Shown: positions 16,210-24,177, counted from the first letter of the stretch. The stretch: 49,612 nucleotides of DNA from Paenirhizobium naphthalenivorans (GCF_007992095.1 NZ_BJZP01000030.1:1-49612); one strand, 5' to 3'. A program made the numbers and translations. Notes: generated by a model from the sequence alone, not told the origin.

Positions 16210-17700
16210 ATGACAGAGACGGGAACGCTAAAGTCCGCAAAGGACGTGCCGCACAGGCTCAAGACTGGTGAGGAATACAAGGAATCACTTAAAGATAACC
16301 GCCAGATCTGGGTTGGTGGCGAAAAGCTGAACTCGGTCTATGATGAGCCTGCGTTGGCACGTGGCATCGACCTTTTGGCTTCGATGTTCGACGACCAGTT
16401 CACCGAGGAACACGCTGACGCGACCACCTATTACGACGAAAAGGTCGGCGCCGTGCTGAGCCGGTCGTGGCAGATTCCGCGCACCAAGGAAGACCTGGCT
16501 GCGCGTCGCAGGATGATCGAATACACCTCGCTCAAGACCGCCGGCACCTTTGGCCGCCCGCCGGATCTCGCGCCGTCCATCGTCGTCGGCCTCTATGCTT
16601 ATCTCCCGACCTTCAAGAAGAAGAAGTCGCTGATCGAAGGTATTGATCCGGATTTCGCCGAAAATATCGAACGCTACATGGAGTACGGTCAGAACAACAA
16701 CCTGACCGCATCTGAAAGCCTTGCCGGCCCCCAGGCCGACCGTTCTTCGCCCAAGGCGTCGGAGGCTTCGCTGCTCAAGGCACGCAAGGTCACCAAGGAT
16801 GGTGTCTACATCTATGGCGCCAAGACCGTCGGCTCGATCGCGGCCCAGGCGAACGACATCTTCTTCACGAACCTCGGCGGTATTCAGGAAACGCCGGCTG
16901 ATGCGTGCATCTGGGGCTCGGTTCCAATCGACACCCCCGGCATCAAGATGATCTCGCGCGAAATGGTGTCGCAGCCGTTGGCCAGCAAGTTCGATCATCC
17001 GGTTGCAAGCCTCGGTGAGGAAGCTGACCAGTTCATCATCTTCGACAACGTCTTCGTTCCGAAGGAGCGGCTCTTCAATCTCGGCGATCCGACCGCGATG
17101 AGCTACTACGGCCCGGTCTGCGTCTTCGCACACTGGCACGTGCTCACCCGTCTGGCTGTCAAGGCCGAGCTCTTCGTCGGCGCAGGTCAGATGGTCCTCG
17201 ACTATCTCGGCACCGGCAAGATCCCTGCCGTGCAGATGATGCTCGGCCAGCTTGTCGAATACGCCCAGACGCTGCGCGCTTTCGTAACCGCGGCAGAGGC
17301 TCTCGCCGTGCCGACGGAAGGCGATGTCATGCGCCCGGATGTCGGGATGCTGACGGCCGGCCGTCTCTACTCGATCGAGAACTACCCGAAGATCATCCAC
17401 ATCCTTCAGGAAATGTGTGGTCAGGGTCTCGTCATGCGTTTCGGCAAGAAGGCCTTCGACAATCCGGATGTCGGTCACTTCTTGCATGAACTCCTGCCCG
17501 GCCACGGCGTGTCGGCCATGGTCAAGGAACAGCTGATGAACTTCATCTGGGACATGACTTCCGGTTCTCTGGCTGGTCGCGTCGCACTGTTCGAAAACGT
17601 CAATGCCACGCCGGCTCCAGCCCTTCGCGCAAGGCTTTACAACGAAGTCAAGCGCGACGGATATGTCGCTCAGGTGAAGAAGATCGCCGGCATCGAGTGA
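16210..17700 (+). CDS. HpaB-type FADH2-dependent monooxygenase, oxygenase component
   Basis: A 496-residue group D flavin monooxygenase of the 4-hydroxyphenylacetate 3-hydroxylase family. Characteristic text includes GRPPDLAPSIVVGLYAY, the ASLLKARKVTKDGVYIYGAKT beta-barrel region, ISREMVSQPLASKFDHPVASLGEE near residues 240-262, FDNVFVPKERLF near 279-290, and the C-terminal four-helix bundle. The enzyme uses reduced flavin supplied by a separate reductase; one is encoded at 20888-21403. Members hydroxylate phenol-like rings. With a NicX-type dioxygenase in the same operon, hydroxylation of a 3-hydroxypyridine to a 2,5-dihydroxypyridine is the likely role. AACAGGAGG precedes the ATG. A strong terminator follows the gene. 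Confidence 0.88.
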   Translation: MTETGTLKSAKDVPHRLKTGEEYKESLKDNRQIWVGGEKLNSVYDEPALARGIDLLASMFDDQFTEEHADATTYYDEKVGAVLSRSWQIPRTKEDLAARRRMIEYTSLKTAGTFGRPPDLAPSIVVGLYAYLPTFKKKKSLIEGIDPDFAENIERYMEYGQNNNLTASESLAGPQADRSSPKASEASLLKARKVTKDGVYIYGAKTVGSIAAQANDIFFTNLGGIQETPADACIWGSVPIDTPGIKMISREMVSQPLASKFDHPVASLGEEADQFIIFDNVFVPKERLFNLGDPTAMSYYGPVCVFAHWHVLTRLAVKAELFVGAGQMVLDYLGTGKIPAVQMMLGQLVEYAQTLRAFVTAAEALAVPTEGDVMRPDVGMLTAGRLYSIENYPKIIHILQEMCGQGLVMRFGKKAFDNPDVGHFLHELLPGHGVSAMVKEQLMNFIWDMTSGSLAGRVALFENVNATPAPALRARLYNEVKRDGYVAQVKKIAGIE

Positions 17701-17710
17701 ACCACAGTCG

Positions 17711-17747
17711 ACCCCGCCCGACCCGAAGAAGGGCGGGGTTCTTTTTT
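17711..17747 (+). terminator. Rho-independent terminator after the monooxygenase gene
   Basis: ACCCCGCCC (17711-17719), an 11-nt loop, GGGCGGGGT (17731-17739) and then TTCTTTTTT. A 9-bp GC-rich stem followed by a T-tract is a textbook terminator. It lies inside the apparent operon, so downstream genes would be expressed at a lower level than the oxygenase or from their own promoter. Confidence 0.85.
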
Positions 17748-17768
17748 CCGACAATGCGGGAGCCCGCT

Positions 17769-18158
17769 ATGGATCACGCCACGCTCATTGACTGCCTTTA
17801 TCATGCCTACGCGTCACGCGACGCGGATCAGGCGGCGTCCCTCTACCATCCCGAGGGCTGGCACGAGGAAGTCGCGATGGCCAAGCGCCGCGAAGGTCGA
17901 ACCGCCCTGGCGGAGGGACTGATTGGGTTCTGGCGGATGTTGCCCGACGTCTCATGGGACAGGCGCGGCTACATCCGTGCCGCCAATCAGGTTGCGGTCC
18001 CCTATTTCATGACTGGAACATTCACGCCTCGCGGAGGTGATGGAACCCCAAGGCAGATCGCACTCGATGGTCTGCATCTCTTCGAGATCCGCGACGGCTT
18101 GTTGACCTCCAGCAAGGACATGTGGGACCTCGACCTCTTTAAGGCACAGATGGGCTGA
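17769..18158 (+). CDS. SnoaL-like/NTF2-fold protein
   Basis: A 129-residue protein with the SnoaL/NTF2 pattern: an N-terminal helix (LIDCLYHAYASRDADQAASLYHPEGWHEE), a central helix (ALAEGLIGFWRMLPDVSWD) and alternating strands ending in LHLFEIRDGLLTSSKDMWDLDLFKAQMG. Such folds serve as small isomerases, hydratases or dehydratases or as non-catalytic partners. The start at 17769 has GGGAG 7 nt upstream, just after the terminator hairpin. It is followed 4 nt later by the first amidase gene, so it belongs to the same transcription unit. A role on an unstable ring-opened intermediate is possible, not shown. Confidence 0.72.
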   Translation: MDHATLIDCLYHAYASRDADQAASLYHPEGWHEEVAMAKRREGRTALAEGLIGFWRMLPDVSWDRRGYIRAANQVAVPYFMTGTFTPRGGDGTPRQIALDGLHLFEIRDGLLTSSKDMWDLDLFKAQMG

Positions 18159-18162
18159 ACCG

Positions 18163-19581
18163 ATGGATGACCTTGCGACACTGGACGGCATTGCTTTATC
18201 CGGGCTGATTGCCAAGCGCGAAGTAAGCGCCGGCGAAGTGCTCGAGGCCGCGATCGAGCGCATCGAACGTTTGAATCCGAAATTGAATGCCGTCGTGCAT
18301 GAGCATTTTGATCTTGCCCGGAAACAGGTGGCGGAGGGGCTGGCGGACAGTTGCCTTTCAGGGGTTCCCACCCTGCTGAAGAACACCGGCTTCGAGGCCG
18401 AAGGCATGATCCTGTCGACGGGATCCGAGCTGTTGCGTAACAACGTCAGCAAGCGAGATTCAACGATAACCGTGCGTTACAAGGCGGCGGGCATGGTGAT
18501 CCTGGGCAAATCCAACACACCGGAATTCGCTCTCAGCTTCACCTCGGAGCCTGACGCATTTGGCCCTACGCGCAATCCCTGGGACCTGGATCGTACAGCC
18601 GGCGGCTCGTCTGGCGGTTCGACCGCTGCGGTCGCAAGCGGCATGGTCCCCATTGCCAACAGTTCAGACGGTGCCGGTTCGACAAGGCTTCCGGCCAGTC
18701 ACTGCGGCTTGTTCGGCTTCAAGCCGTCACGGCTTGTCAATCCTGTTGGCCCGGTCACAGCCGAGGCGATCGGGGGCATGTCGACCCCGCACGCGGTTTC
18801 TTGGTCGGTGCGGGACAATGCCGCCATGCTCGACATATCGGCCGGTGGCGACATCGGTGATCCCTGGGCGTCGCCGGCTACTCCGGGCAGCTATTTGTCA
18901 GCCCTGAACAAGCCCCCCCCCCGTTTGAAGATTGCGATGATCCTCGGCTCGCCCACCGGGAGTCATGTTGAGCCGGAGATGATTGAGAGCGTTGAGGAAA
19001 CGGCGCGACTTCTGGAAAATCTGGGCCATCGTGTCGAGATGGTGGAGGATGCGGGCTATGATGCCGAAGCGCTGAAGATCGCCTGGCGCATCATCGTCGG
19101 GGTCAATGTCGCGCTGGGAGTGACCGGCGGCGATCCAGCGTCGCCGAACCTGTCCAAGCTTGAACCCGTCAATCAGGAATGGGTTCGTGAGGCGCTGGCC
19201 GTTCCTGGCACACGCTACCTCTGGGCGATTGGCCAGCTTCACGCCTCGTCGCGTGCGCTTGCCGGATTCTTCAGCCGGTACGACGTCATGCTGACGCCCG
19301 CAGCCGCCGAACCAGCTCCCCTGTTGGGCAAGCTCGCTGGCCGGGGAAAGACGCTTGACGAATTCTATGAACTATTCTGGTCGCACTCGCCCTTCACCGC
19401 GGTTTTCAACACCTCGGGCTGCCCGGCGATGTCGGTTCCGTTGGGCACGAGCGCGAAAGGCCTGCCTGTCGGATCGCATTTCGGTGCCGCCTTTGGCAAG
19501 GACGCCCTGCTCTTTGCCCTGGCTGCAGAACTGGAATGTGCGGCTCCGTGGATCAACCGGCGTCCCGCCCTTTTCGGCTGA
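18163..19581 (+). CDS. Amidase-signature hydrolase 1
   Basis: A 472-residue amidase-signature enzyme. The Ser-cisSer-Lys triad is visible: Lys73 (VPTLLKNTG), cis-Ser149 (TAGGSSGGS) and nucleophile Ser173 (SDGAGSTRLP), with the standard 24-residue spacing between the two serines. The family hydrolyses linear amides. The usual nicotinate pathway removes formate and ammonia from N-formylmaleamate with an alpha/beta hydrolase and an isochorismatase-type enzyme; here two amidase-signature proteins take that place, so this one may deacylate an N-acyl maleamate or hydrolyse the maleamate. A run of ten C occurs inside the gene (18907-18916) but the frame is intact. Confidence 0.9.
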   Translation: MDDLATLDGIALSGLIAKREVSAGEVLEAAIERIERLNPKLNAVVHEHFDLARKQVAEGLADSCLSGVPTLLKNTGFEAEGMILSTGSELLRNNVSKRDSTITVRYKAAGMVILGKSNTPEFALSFTSEPDAFGPTRNPWDLDRTAGGSSGGSTAAVASGMVPIANSSDGAGSTRLPASHCGLFGFKPSRLVNPVGPVTAEAIGGMSTPHAVSWSVRDNAAMLDISAGGDIGDPWASPATPGSYLSALNKPPPRLKIAMILGSPTGSHVEPEMIESVEETARLLENLGHRVEMVEDAGYDAEALKIAWRIIVGVNVALGVTGGDPASPNLSKLEPVNQEWVREALAVPGTRYLWAIGQLHASSRALAGFFSRYDVMLTPAAAEPAPLLGKLAGRGKTLDEFYELFWSHSPFTAVFNTSGCPAMSVPLGTSAKGLPVGSHFGAAFGKDALLFALAAELECAAPWINRRPALFG

Positions 19582-19592
19582 GGAGAAATCCT

Positions 19593-20891
19593 GTGAAAGA
19601 CAAAGACATCCTCGCATTGAACGTACGGGACATTGCCTCGGCCATACGCGCCCGCGCCTTGACGGTGCGCGCTGTCACGGAGGCGCACCTGAGACATATT
19701 GACGAGACTGACGGGCCGGTGATGGCCTGGCAGCATCTCGATGCCGATCAGGCACTTGCCTCCGCCGACGCAATGGACCGGCAGGGCGCGACAGGTCTCC
19801 TCGCAGGCGTACCGATCGGTGTGAAGGATGTCATCGACACGGCCGATATGCCGACAGGCTATGGCACCTCGATCTACGATGGTTTTCAGCCTCCGTGGGA
19901 TGCGGCGGCGGTACAGAACGCCAAGAACGCCGGAGGATTGATCCTCGGCAAGACGGTCAGCACCGAACTGGCGATGGCGAGCCCAAACAAGACGCGCAAT
20001 CCGCACAATCCCGCCCATACGCCCGGCGGTTCGTCGTCGGGCTCATGTGCCGCGGTCGCAGCCGGTATGGTGCCCGTGGCGTTCGGCACACAGACCTCCG
20101 GCTCGGTCATCCGTCCGGCCAGCTTCTGCGGCGTGACTGCGTTCAAGCCGAGCTTCGGACTGATCAATACGGTCGGCATCAAGGTGCTGTGCCATGGGCT
20201 CGATACGCTCGGCATCATCACACGCAATATCGCAGATGCGGCCCATTGTGCTGCGGCTCTCAGTGGCCGGTCCGATCTAGAGACCCCGACTCCGCCTGCG
20301 CGGCCGCGCATCGGGATCCTGATCGGAACCCGTCTTGACAAGGCCGAGGCTTGCTCGATCGAAGCGGTCGAGCAACTTGCATCTGTCGCGAAAGCGGCCG
20401 GTGCGGAAACGACGGTCATTCCGGCGCCGGCCTGGTATGACGGCATTTTCGATCTGCATGAATCGGTCATGGGTTGGGAAGTGACCCAATCGCTCGCCTT
20501 CGAGATTGCCCGTCATTGGGACGGCCTGACTCCCGTGACGCGATCCATGCTCGAAGATCAGGGACGCATCGACGAGATCCGTTACCGCTCTGCAATGGCC
20601 GAGATCCCGGGCATCCGCCATCTGATGGATTCGATCCTGTCCCGCTTTGATGCCGTCCTGACGCTGGCCGCTCCCGGCGAAGCGCCGAAGGGTATGGCGA
20701 CGGGAGACCCAATCTTCAACCGGCTCTGGAGCGTCTTGCAGGTACCGCTGATCTGCCTCCCGGTCACCAAAGGCCCGCAGGGCATGCCGGTCGGCGTCCA
20801 GCTTGTCGGCGCCCGCGGCTCGGACCATCGCCTGGTTTCCGCAGCACTGTTCCTCGAAACCGCCATTGCCGCCAAAAGAGGTATCAAATGA
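19593..20891 (+). CDS. Amidase-signature hydrolase 2
   Basis: A 432-residue amidase-signature enzyme with Lys78 (PIGVKDV), cis-Ser147 (TPGGSSSGS) and nucleophile Ser171 (TQTSGSVIRP), again 24 residues apart. It is clearly distinct from amidase 1 and not a tandem duplicate. The start is a GTG at 19593 with GAGGAGAAA 4 nt upstream; an in-frame ATG at 19536 would overlap the previous gene by 46 nt and has no ribosome site. It overlaps the flavin reductase gene by 4 bp. The pair of amidases would suit a ring-cleavage product with two successive amide bonds (N-acyl and carboxamide). Confidence 0.9.
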   Translation: MKDKDILALNVRDIASAIRARALTVRAVTEAHLRHIDETDGPVMAWQHLDADQALASADAMDRQGATGLLAGVPIGVKDVIDTADMPTGYGTSIYDGFQPPWDAAAVQNAKNAGGLILGKTVSTELAMASPNKTRNPHNPAHTPGGSSSGSCAAVAAGMVPVAFGTQTSGSVIRPASFCGVTAFKPSFGLINTVGIKVLCHGLDTLGIITRNIADAAHCAAALSGRSDLETPTPPARPRIGILIGTRLDKAEACSIEAVEQLASVAKAAGAETTVIPAPAWYDGIFDLHESVMGWEVTQSLAFEIARHWDGLTPVTRSMLEDQGRIDEIRYRSAMAEIPGIRHLMDSILSRFDAVLTLAAPGEAPKGMATGDPIFNRLWSVLQVPLICLPVTKGPQGMPVGVQLVGARGSDHRLVSAALFLETAIAAKRGIK

Positions 20892-21403
20892 CCGAACTCC
20901 CAGCAGATCAGTTAACGGACGACTTTCGCACGGCAATGCGGCAGCTGGCAGCGACCGTGAACATCATTACCGCAGGCGAGGGAGTGACCCGCCGTGGGTT
21001 GACGGCGACGGCAGTCTGCTCGATGTCGATGACACCTCCCTCAATGCTGGTCTGCGTCAATCGTTTCGGCGAAGCGCACAAGGCGATCACCGCCGCCGGA
21101 AGCTTCTGCGTCAACATCCTCGCCGACGGTCAGCGCGAAATCGCCATGCGGTTTGCCGGCCAGATCGGGGAGATGGGGGAAGACAAGTTCGCACCCTACG
21201 GCTGGACGCATCTGGCAACCGGCGCCCCGGCCCTCGATGACGCGATGGCCAATCTCGACTGCGAGATCGCGTCGGTTTCAGAAACCGCCAGCCATTCCAT
21301 TTTCATCGGCAATGTGAAGGCCATTCGCTTCGGACCGGAAACATCGCCACTGCTTCATTACAATCGCAATTTTTTCTCGTTGGCCAACCAGACAGCGCTC
21401 TGA
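20888..21403 (+). CDS. Flavin reductase (HpaC-type)
   Basis: A 171-residue flavin reductase domain protein. TVNIITAGEGVTRRGLTATAVCSMSMTPPSMLVCVNR (residues 18-54), FCVNILADGQ and the SHSIFIGNVKAIRFGPETSPLLHYNRNFF C-terminus are the usual FMN/FAD-binding split-barrel signatures. It reduces free flavin with NAD(P)H and passes it to the oxygenase component. The HpaB-type oxygenase at 16210 is the evident partner although three genes lie between them. The start overlaps the previous stop (ATGA). Confidence 0.9.
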   Translation: MTELPADQLTDDFRTAMRQLAATVNIITAGEGVTRRGLTATAVCSMSMTPPSMLVCVNRFGEAHKAITAAGSFCVNILADGQREIAMRFAGQIGEMGEDKFAPYGWTHLATGAPALDDAMANLDCEIASVSETASHSIFIGNVKAIRFGPETSPLLHYNRNFFSLANQTAL

Positions 21404-21464
21404 ACGACCAGCGAAATCGGGAACCGGCTTTTCGACCACAAGACAAAAAGCAGAGAGCGCCTTC

Positions 21465-21483
21465 GATCCGGCCCGACCGGATC
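21465..21483 (+). promoter_or_regulatory. Small hairpin in the flavin reductase-nicX gap
   Basis: GATCCGG-CCCGA-CCGGATC, perfect 7-bp stem and 5-nt loop, in the 137-nt gap before nicX. No T-tract follows. It may stabilise or attenuate the message. Confidence 0.35.
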
Positions 21484-21540
21484 CGCGCCTGGTCACAGCC
21501 ACAAATTCAACGGGCAATGGCCCAACGGAGGTACGACATC

Positions 21541-22584
21541 ATGGCAATCAGTGACGCGCAATTCTTGAAGGGCTGGAGACAGGTGCTCGGAATGTGCAAC
21601 CTGAAACAGGGTGAACAGGTCACTATCCTGACCGGCGACGACAGCAACAAGCAGATTGCCTACATCGCCAAGCTCGCCGCATCAGATCTGGGGGCGGTGG
21701 TCACGGAACTGAACCTTGCTCCGATGAACGGCGAAAAGGCGCTTTCGCCCGACAAGTCCGGCTATGTCGGCAAGACGCCTCTTGAAGGAAACAGCGCAGC
21801 ACTTGCCTGCCTCCAGGCCTCCGACTTGGTAATCGACACCCTGCAGCTCCTGTTCTCGAAAGAGCAGGAGGAGGTGCTGAAGGGCGGCACGCGCATGCTG
21901 CTGGCGGTCGAGCCGCCGGAGATCATGATGCGCCAGATCCCACGTCCTGAAGATAAGGCCCGTGTTCTTGCGGCAGCGCGCAAGATCGGCGCCGCGCGGG
22001 AAATGCATGTGACCTCGAAGGCGGGCACGGACTTCCGCTGTCGTCTGGGCCAGTATCCGGTGCTGACCCAGTATGGTCTCGCCGACGAGCCGGGTCGCTG
22101 GGACCACTGGCCGAGCTGCTTCTCTGCCCGCTGGCCCGACGAAGGCAGCGCCGAGGGTACGATCGTGATCGACGAAGGCGACATCCTCCTGCCGTTCAAG
22201 AAGTATGCGCGCGCACCCATCACCGTGACGATTGAAAAAGGCTACATCGTCGACATCAAGGGTGGTTACGACGCCGAATTCATGCGGACCTTCATGGAGA
22301 GTTTCAACGATCCCCGGGCCTACGCGATGGCGCATGTCGGCTGGGGTCTTGAGAACCGTGCGAACTGGACGGTTCTCGGCCTCTACAATCCCGAAGCGCA
22401 GCTCGGCATGGATGCTCGCTCCTTTGCCGGCAATTTCCTCTGGTCATCGGGGCCGAACACAGAGGCAGGCGGCGACCGCGACACGCCCTGCCATCTCGAC
22501 ATTCCGATTCGCAACTGCTCGGTTTCGCTGGACGGCGAGGTCATGACGCTGGATGGGGTGGTTGTCCCCGAAGATCAGAAGTAA
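21541..22584 (+). CDS. nicX: 2,5-Dihydroxypyridine 5,6-dioxygenase (NicX-type)
   Basis: A 347-residue Fe(II) extradiol-type dioxygenase that resembles NicX of nicotinate degraders, which opens 2,5-dihydroxypyridine to N-formylmaleamate. Shared stretches: LLAVEPPE, HVTSKAGTDFRC.LGQYP, YGLADEPGRWDHWPS, GDILLPFK, AHVGWGLENRA.W, MDARSF.GNFLWSSGPNTEAGG and TPCHLDIPIRNC. Counting from the chosen start, the metal ligands reported for NicX (His265, His318, Asp320) fall at exactly those numbers. The start at 21541 has GGAGG 10 nt upstream. Because neighbours are vitamin B6 enzymes, the natural ring may be a 2,5-dihydroxypyridine carrying methyl and carboxyl or hydroxymethyl groups. The old annotation for this family is aminopeptidase T (M29). 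Confidence 0.88.
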   Translation: MAISDAQFLKGWRQVLGMCNLKQGEQVTILTGDDSNKQIAYIAKLAASDLGAVVTELNLAPMNGEKALSPDKSGYVGKTPLEGNSAALACLQASDLVIDTLQLLFSKEQEEVLKGGTRMLLAVEPPEIMMRQIPRPEDKARVLAAARKIGAAREMHVTSKAGTDFRCRLGQYPVLTQYGLADEPGRWDHWPSCFSARWPDEGSAEGTIVIDEGDILLPFKKYARAPITVTIEKGYIVDIKGGYDAEFMRTFMESFNDPRAYAMAHVGWGLENRANWTVLGLYNPEAQLGMDARSFAGNFLWSSGPNTEAGGDRDTPCHLDIPIRNCSVSLDGEVMTLDGVVVPEDQK

Positions 22585-22587
22585 GCC

Positions 22588-24117
22588 ATGACGCACTATG
22601 ACCTGGCAATTGTTGGCGCCGGCTCCGCCGGTGCCCTTCTCGCGGCCCGCCTCAGCGAGGATCCGGCGCGGCAAGTGCTTTTGATCGAAGTGGGCGGCGA
22701 GCCGACGGATCCCGACATCTGGAAGCCGTCCATGTGGCCGTCGATCCAGCATCGTAACTATGACTGGGACTACCGCACCCTTTCCCAGAAGGGGACGGCG
22801 GGACGCAGTCACGCCTGGGCGCGCGGCAAGGCGCTCGGTGGCTCGAGCCTGCTGCATGCCTTGGGCTACATGCGCGGTCACCCGGCCGATTTCGCTGTCT
22901 GGGCGGAGGCGACGGGCGACGAGCGCTGGAGCTGGGACGGCCTGCTGCCGGCCTTCCTCGCCATCGAAGACCATTCGCTCGGCGGCGACGGCATCCACGG
23001 CAAGGGTGGACCGATGCCCGTCTGGATCCCTGACGATGAGGTGAGCCCCCTGGCCCAAGCCTATATGCGGGCGGGTGAAGCCCTGGGCCTTCCGCGCATC
23101 CCGGGTCACAACACCGGCAAGATGGTCGGCGTCACACCCAATTCCCTGATGATCAGGGACGGTCGGCGCGTCACGGTGGCCGAGGCCTGGCTCACGCCGT
23201 CGGTGCGCGCGCGGCAAAACCTGACGGTCATGACCGAGACGCTCGTACGCAACCTCAAGCTCGACGGATCGAAGGTCTCGACCCTTGATGTGCTCGGACC
23301 GAACGGCAGTGCCAGCATCAGCGCCGACACCGTCGTCCTGTCGGCCGGCTCGCTGGAGAGCCCGGCACTGTTGATGCGCTCCGGGATCGGTCCTGAAGAC
23401 GTGCTGAAACAGGCTGGCGTCGCCTGCCGTGTCAAGTCTCCGGATCTTGGCCGCAACTTGATGGACCATCTGCTCGGAGCGGGCAATCTCTATGCCGCGC
23501 GGCGAGAAGTGCCACCGTCGCGCCTGCAGCATTCCGAAAGCATGGCCTATATGCGCGCCGGCGATTTCGGCGCGGATGGCCAGCCGGAAATCGTGGTCGG
23601 CTGCGGCGTCGCTCCGATTGTCTCGGAAAGCTTCAAGGCCCCCGCACCGGGAACGGCCTATTCCTTCCTGTTCGGTGTGACGCACCCCACAAGCCGCGGT
23701 GATGTGCGCATTTCTGGAGCGGAAATAACCGATCCGTTGCAGATCGACCCATGCTACCTGCAGACCGAGCACGATCGCCTTATGTTCCGCGCAGCCTTAG
23801 CCGCCGCACGGGAGATCGGACAGCAGGCCGAACTCGACGAGTGGCGCAGCCAGGAGCTTCTGCCGGGTCCGCTCGACACGACGGAGGAAATCGACGCCTT
23901 CATCGCCAAGGCAGCAATCACGCATCACCATCCTTCCGGGACCTGCCGGATGGGTAAGGACGATGCCGCGGTCGTCGATTCCAGCCTGCGCCTACGCGGT
24001 TTGGACAATCTGTATGTCGTCGACGGCTCCGTGCTGCCGAGCCTGACAGCGGGTCCGATCCATGCGGCCATATTGGCAATCGCCGAAACGTTTGCACGAC
24101 AGATCGGAGACGCGTGA
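22588..24117 (+). CDS. pno: Pyridoxine 4-oxidase (GMC oxidoreductase)
   Basis: A 509-residue FAD-dependent GMC oxidoreductase. GAGSAGALLAARLSEDP (residues 10-26) binds the ADP moiety; ARGKALGGSSLLHALGYMRG and the C-terminal ITHHHPSGTCRMG with GPIHAAILAIAE complete the family motifs. It matches from end to end the M. loti pyridoxine 4-oxidase as I recall it, including DPDIWxPxxWP, YDWDYRT, EDHxLGGDGIHGKGGP and NLYAAR..VPPSRLQHSESMAYMRA. The enzyme oxidises pyridoxine to pyridoxal with O2, the first step of B6 degradation. It is the last gene of the plus operon and an IS6 element begins 6 nt after its stop, so downstream genes may have been cut off. Choline- or alcohol-type GMC activity is the alternative. 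Confidence 0.86.
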   Translation: MTHYDLAIVGAGSAGALLAARLSEDPARQVLLIEVGGEPTDPDIWKPSMWPSIQHRNYDWDYRTLSQKGTAGRSHAWARGKALGGSSLLHALGYMRGHPADFAVWAEATGDERWSWDGLLPAFLAIEDHSLGGDGIHGKGGPMPVWIPDDEVSPLAQAYMRAGEALGLPRIPGHNTGKMVGVTPNSLMIRDGRRVTVAEAWLTPSVRARQNLTVMTETLVRNLKLDGSKVSTLDVLGPNGSASISADTVVLSAGSLESPALLMRSGIGPEDVLKQAGVACRVKSPDLGRNLMDHLLGAGNLYAARREVPPSRLQHSESMAYMRAGDFGADGQPEIVVGCGVAPIVSESFKAPAPGTAYSFLFGVTHPTSRGDVRISGAEITDPLQIDPCYLQTEHDRLMFRAALAAAREIGQQAELDEWRSQELLPGPLDTTEEIDAFIAKAAITHHHPSGTCRMGKDDAAVVDSSLRLRGLDNLYVVDGSVLPSLTAGPIHAAILAIAETFARQIGDA

Positions 24118-24123
24118 ACAGCG

Positions 24124-24140
24124 GGCCTGTCGCAAAGATC
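24124..24140 (+). repeat. IS6 left terminal inverted repeat
   Basis: GGCCTGTCGCAAAGATC pairs with the opposite end at 24994-25011, with one base missing in the left copy (CCTG versus CCTTG). Confidence 0.65.
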
Positions 24141-24177
24141 TTTGTGGGCCGCAATCATCTCCTGCACGGTGTCGATT

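Noticed and set aside
16285..17754. Long open frame of 489 codons antisense to the HpaB-type gene
   Set aside because: The plus-strand frame has full family motifs; the antisense frame has no recognisable domain and arises from high GC at third positions.
18163..20891. Amidases as subunits of a GatA-type tRNA amidotransferase
   Set aside because: No gatB or gatC neighbour, two different copies in a catabolic operon.
22444..23772. 442-codon frame antisense to pno
   Set aside because: Covered by the GMC oxidoreductase with complete FAD motifs; no independent support.
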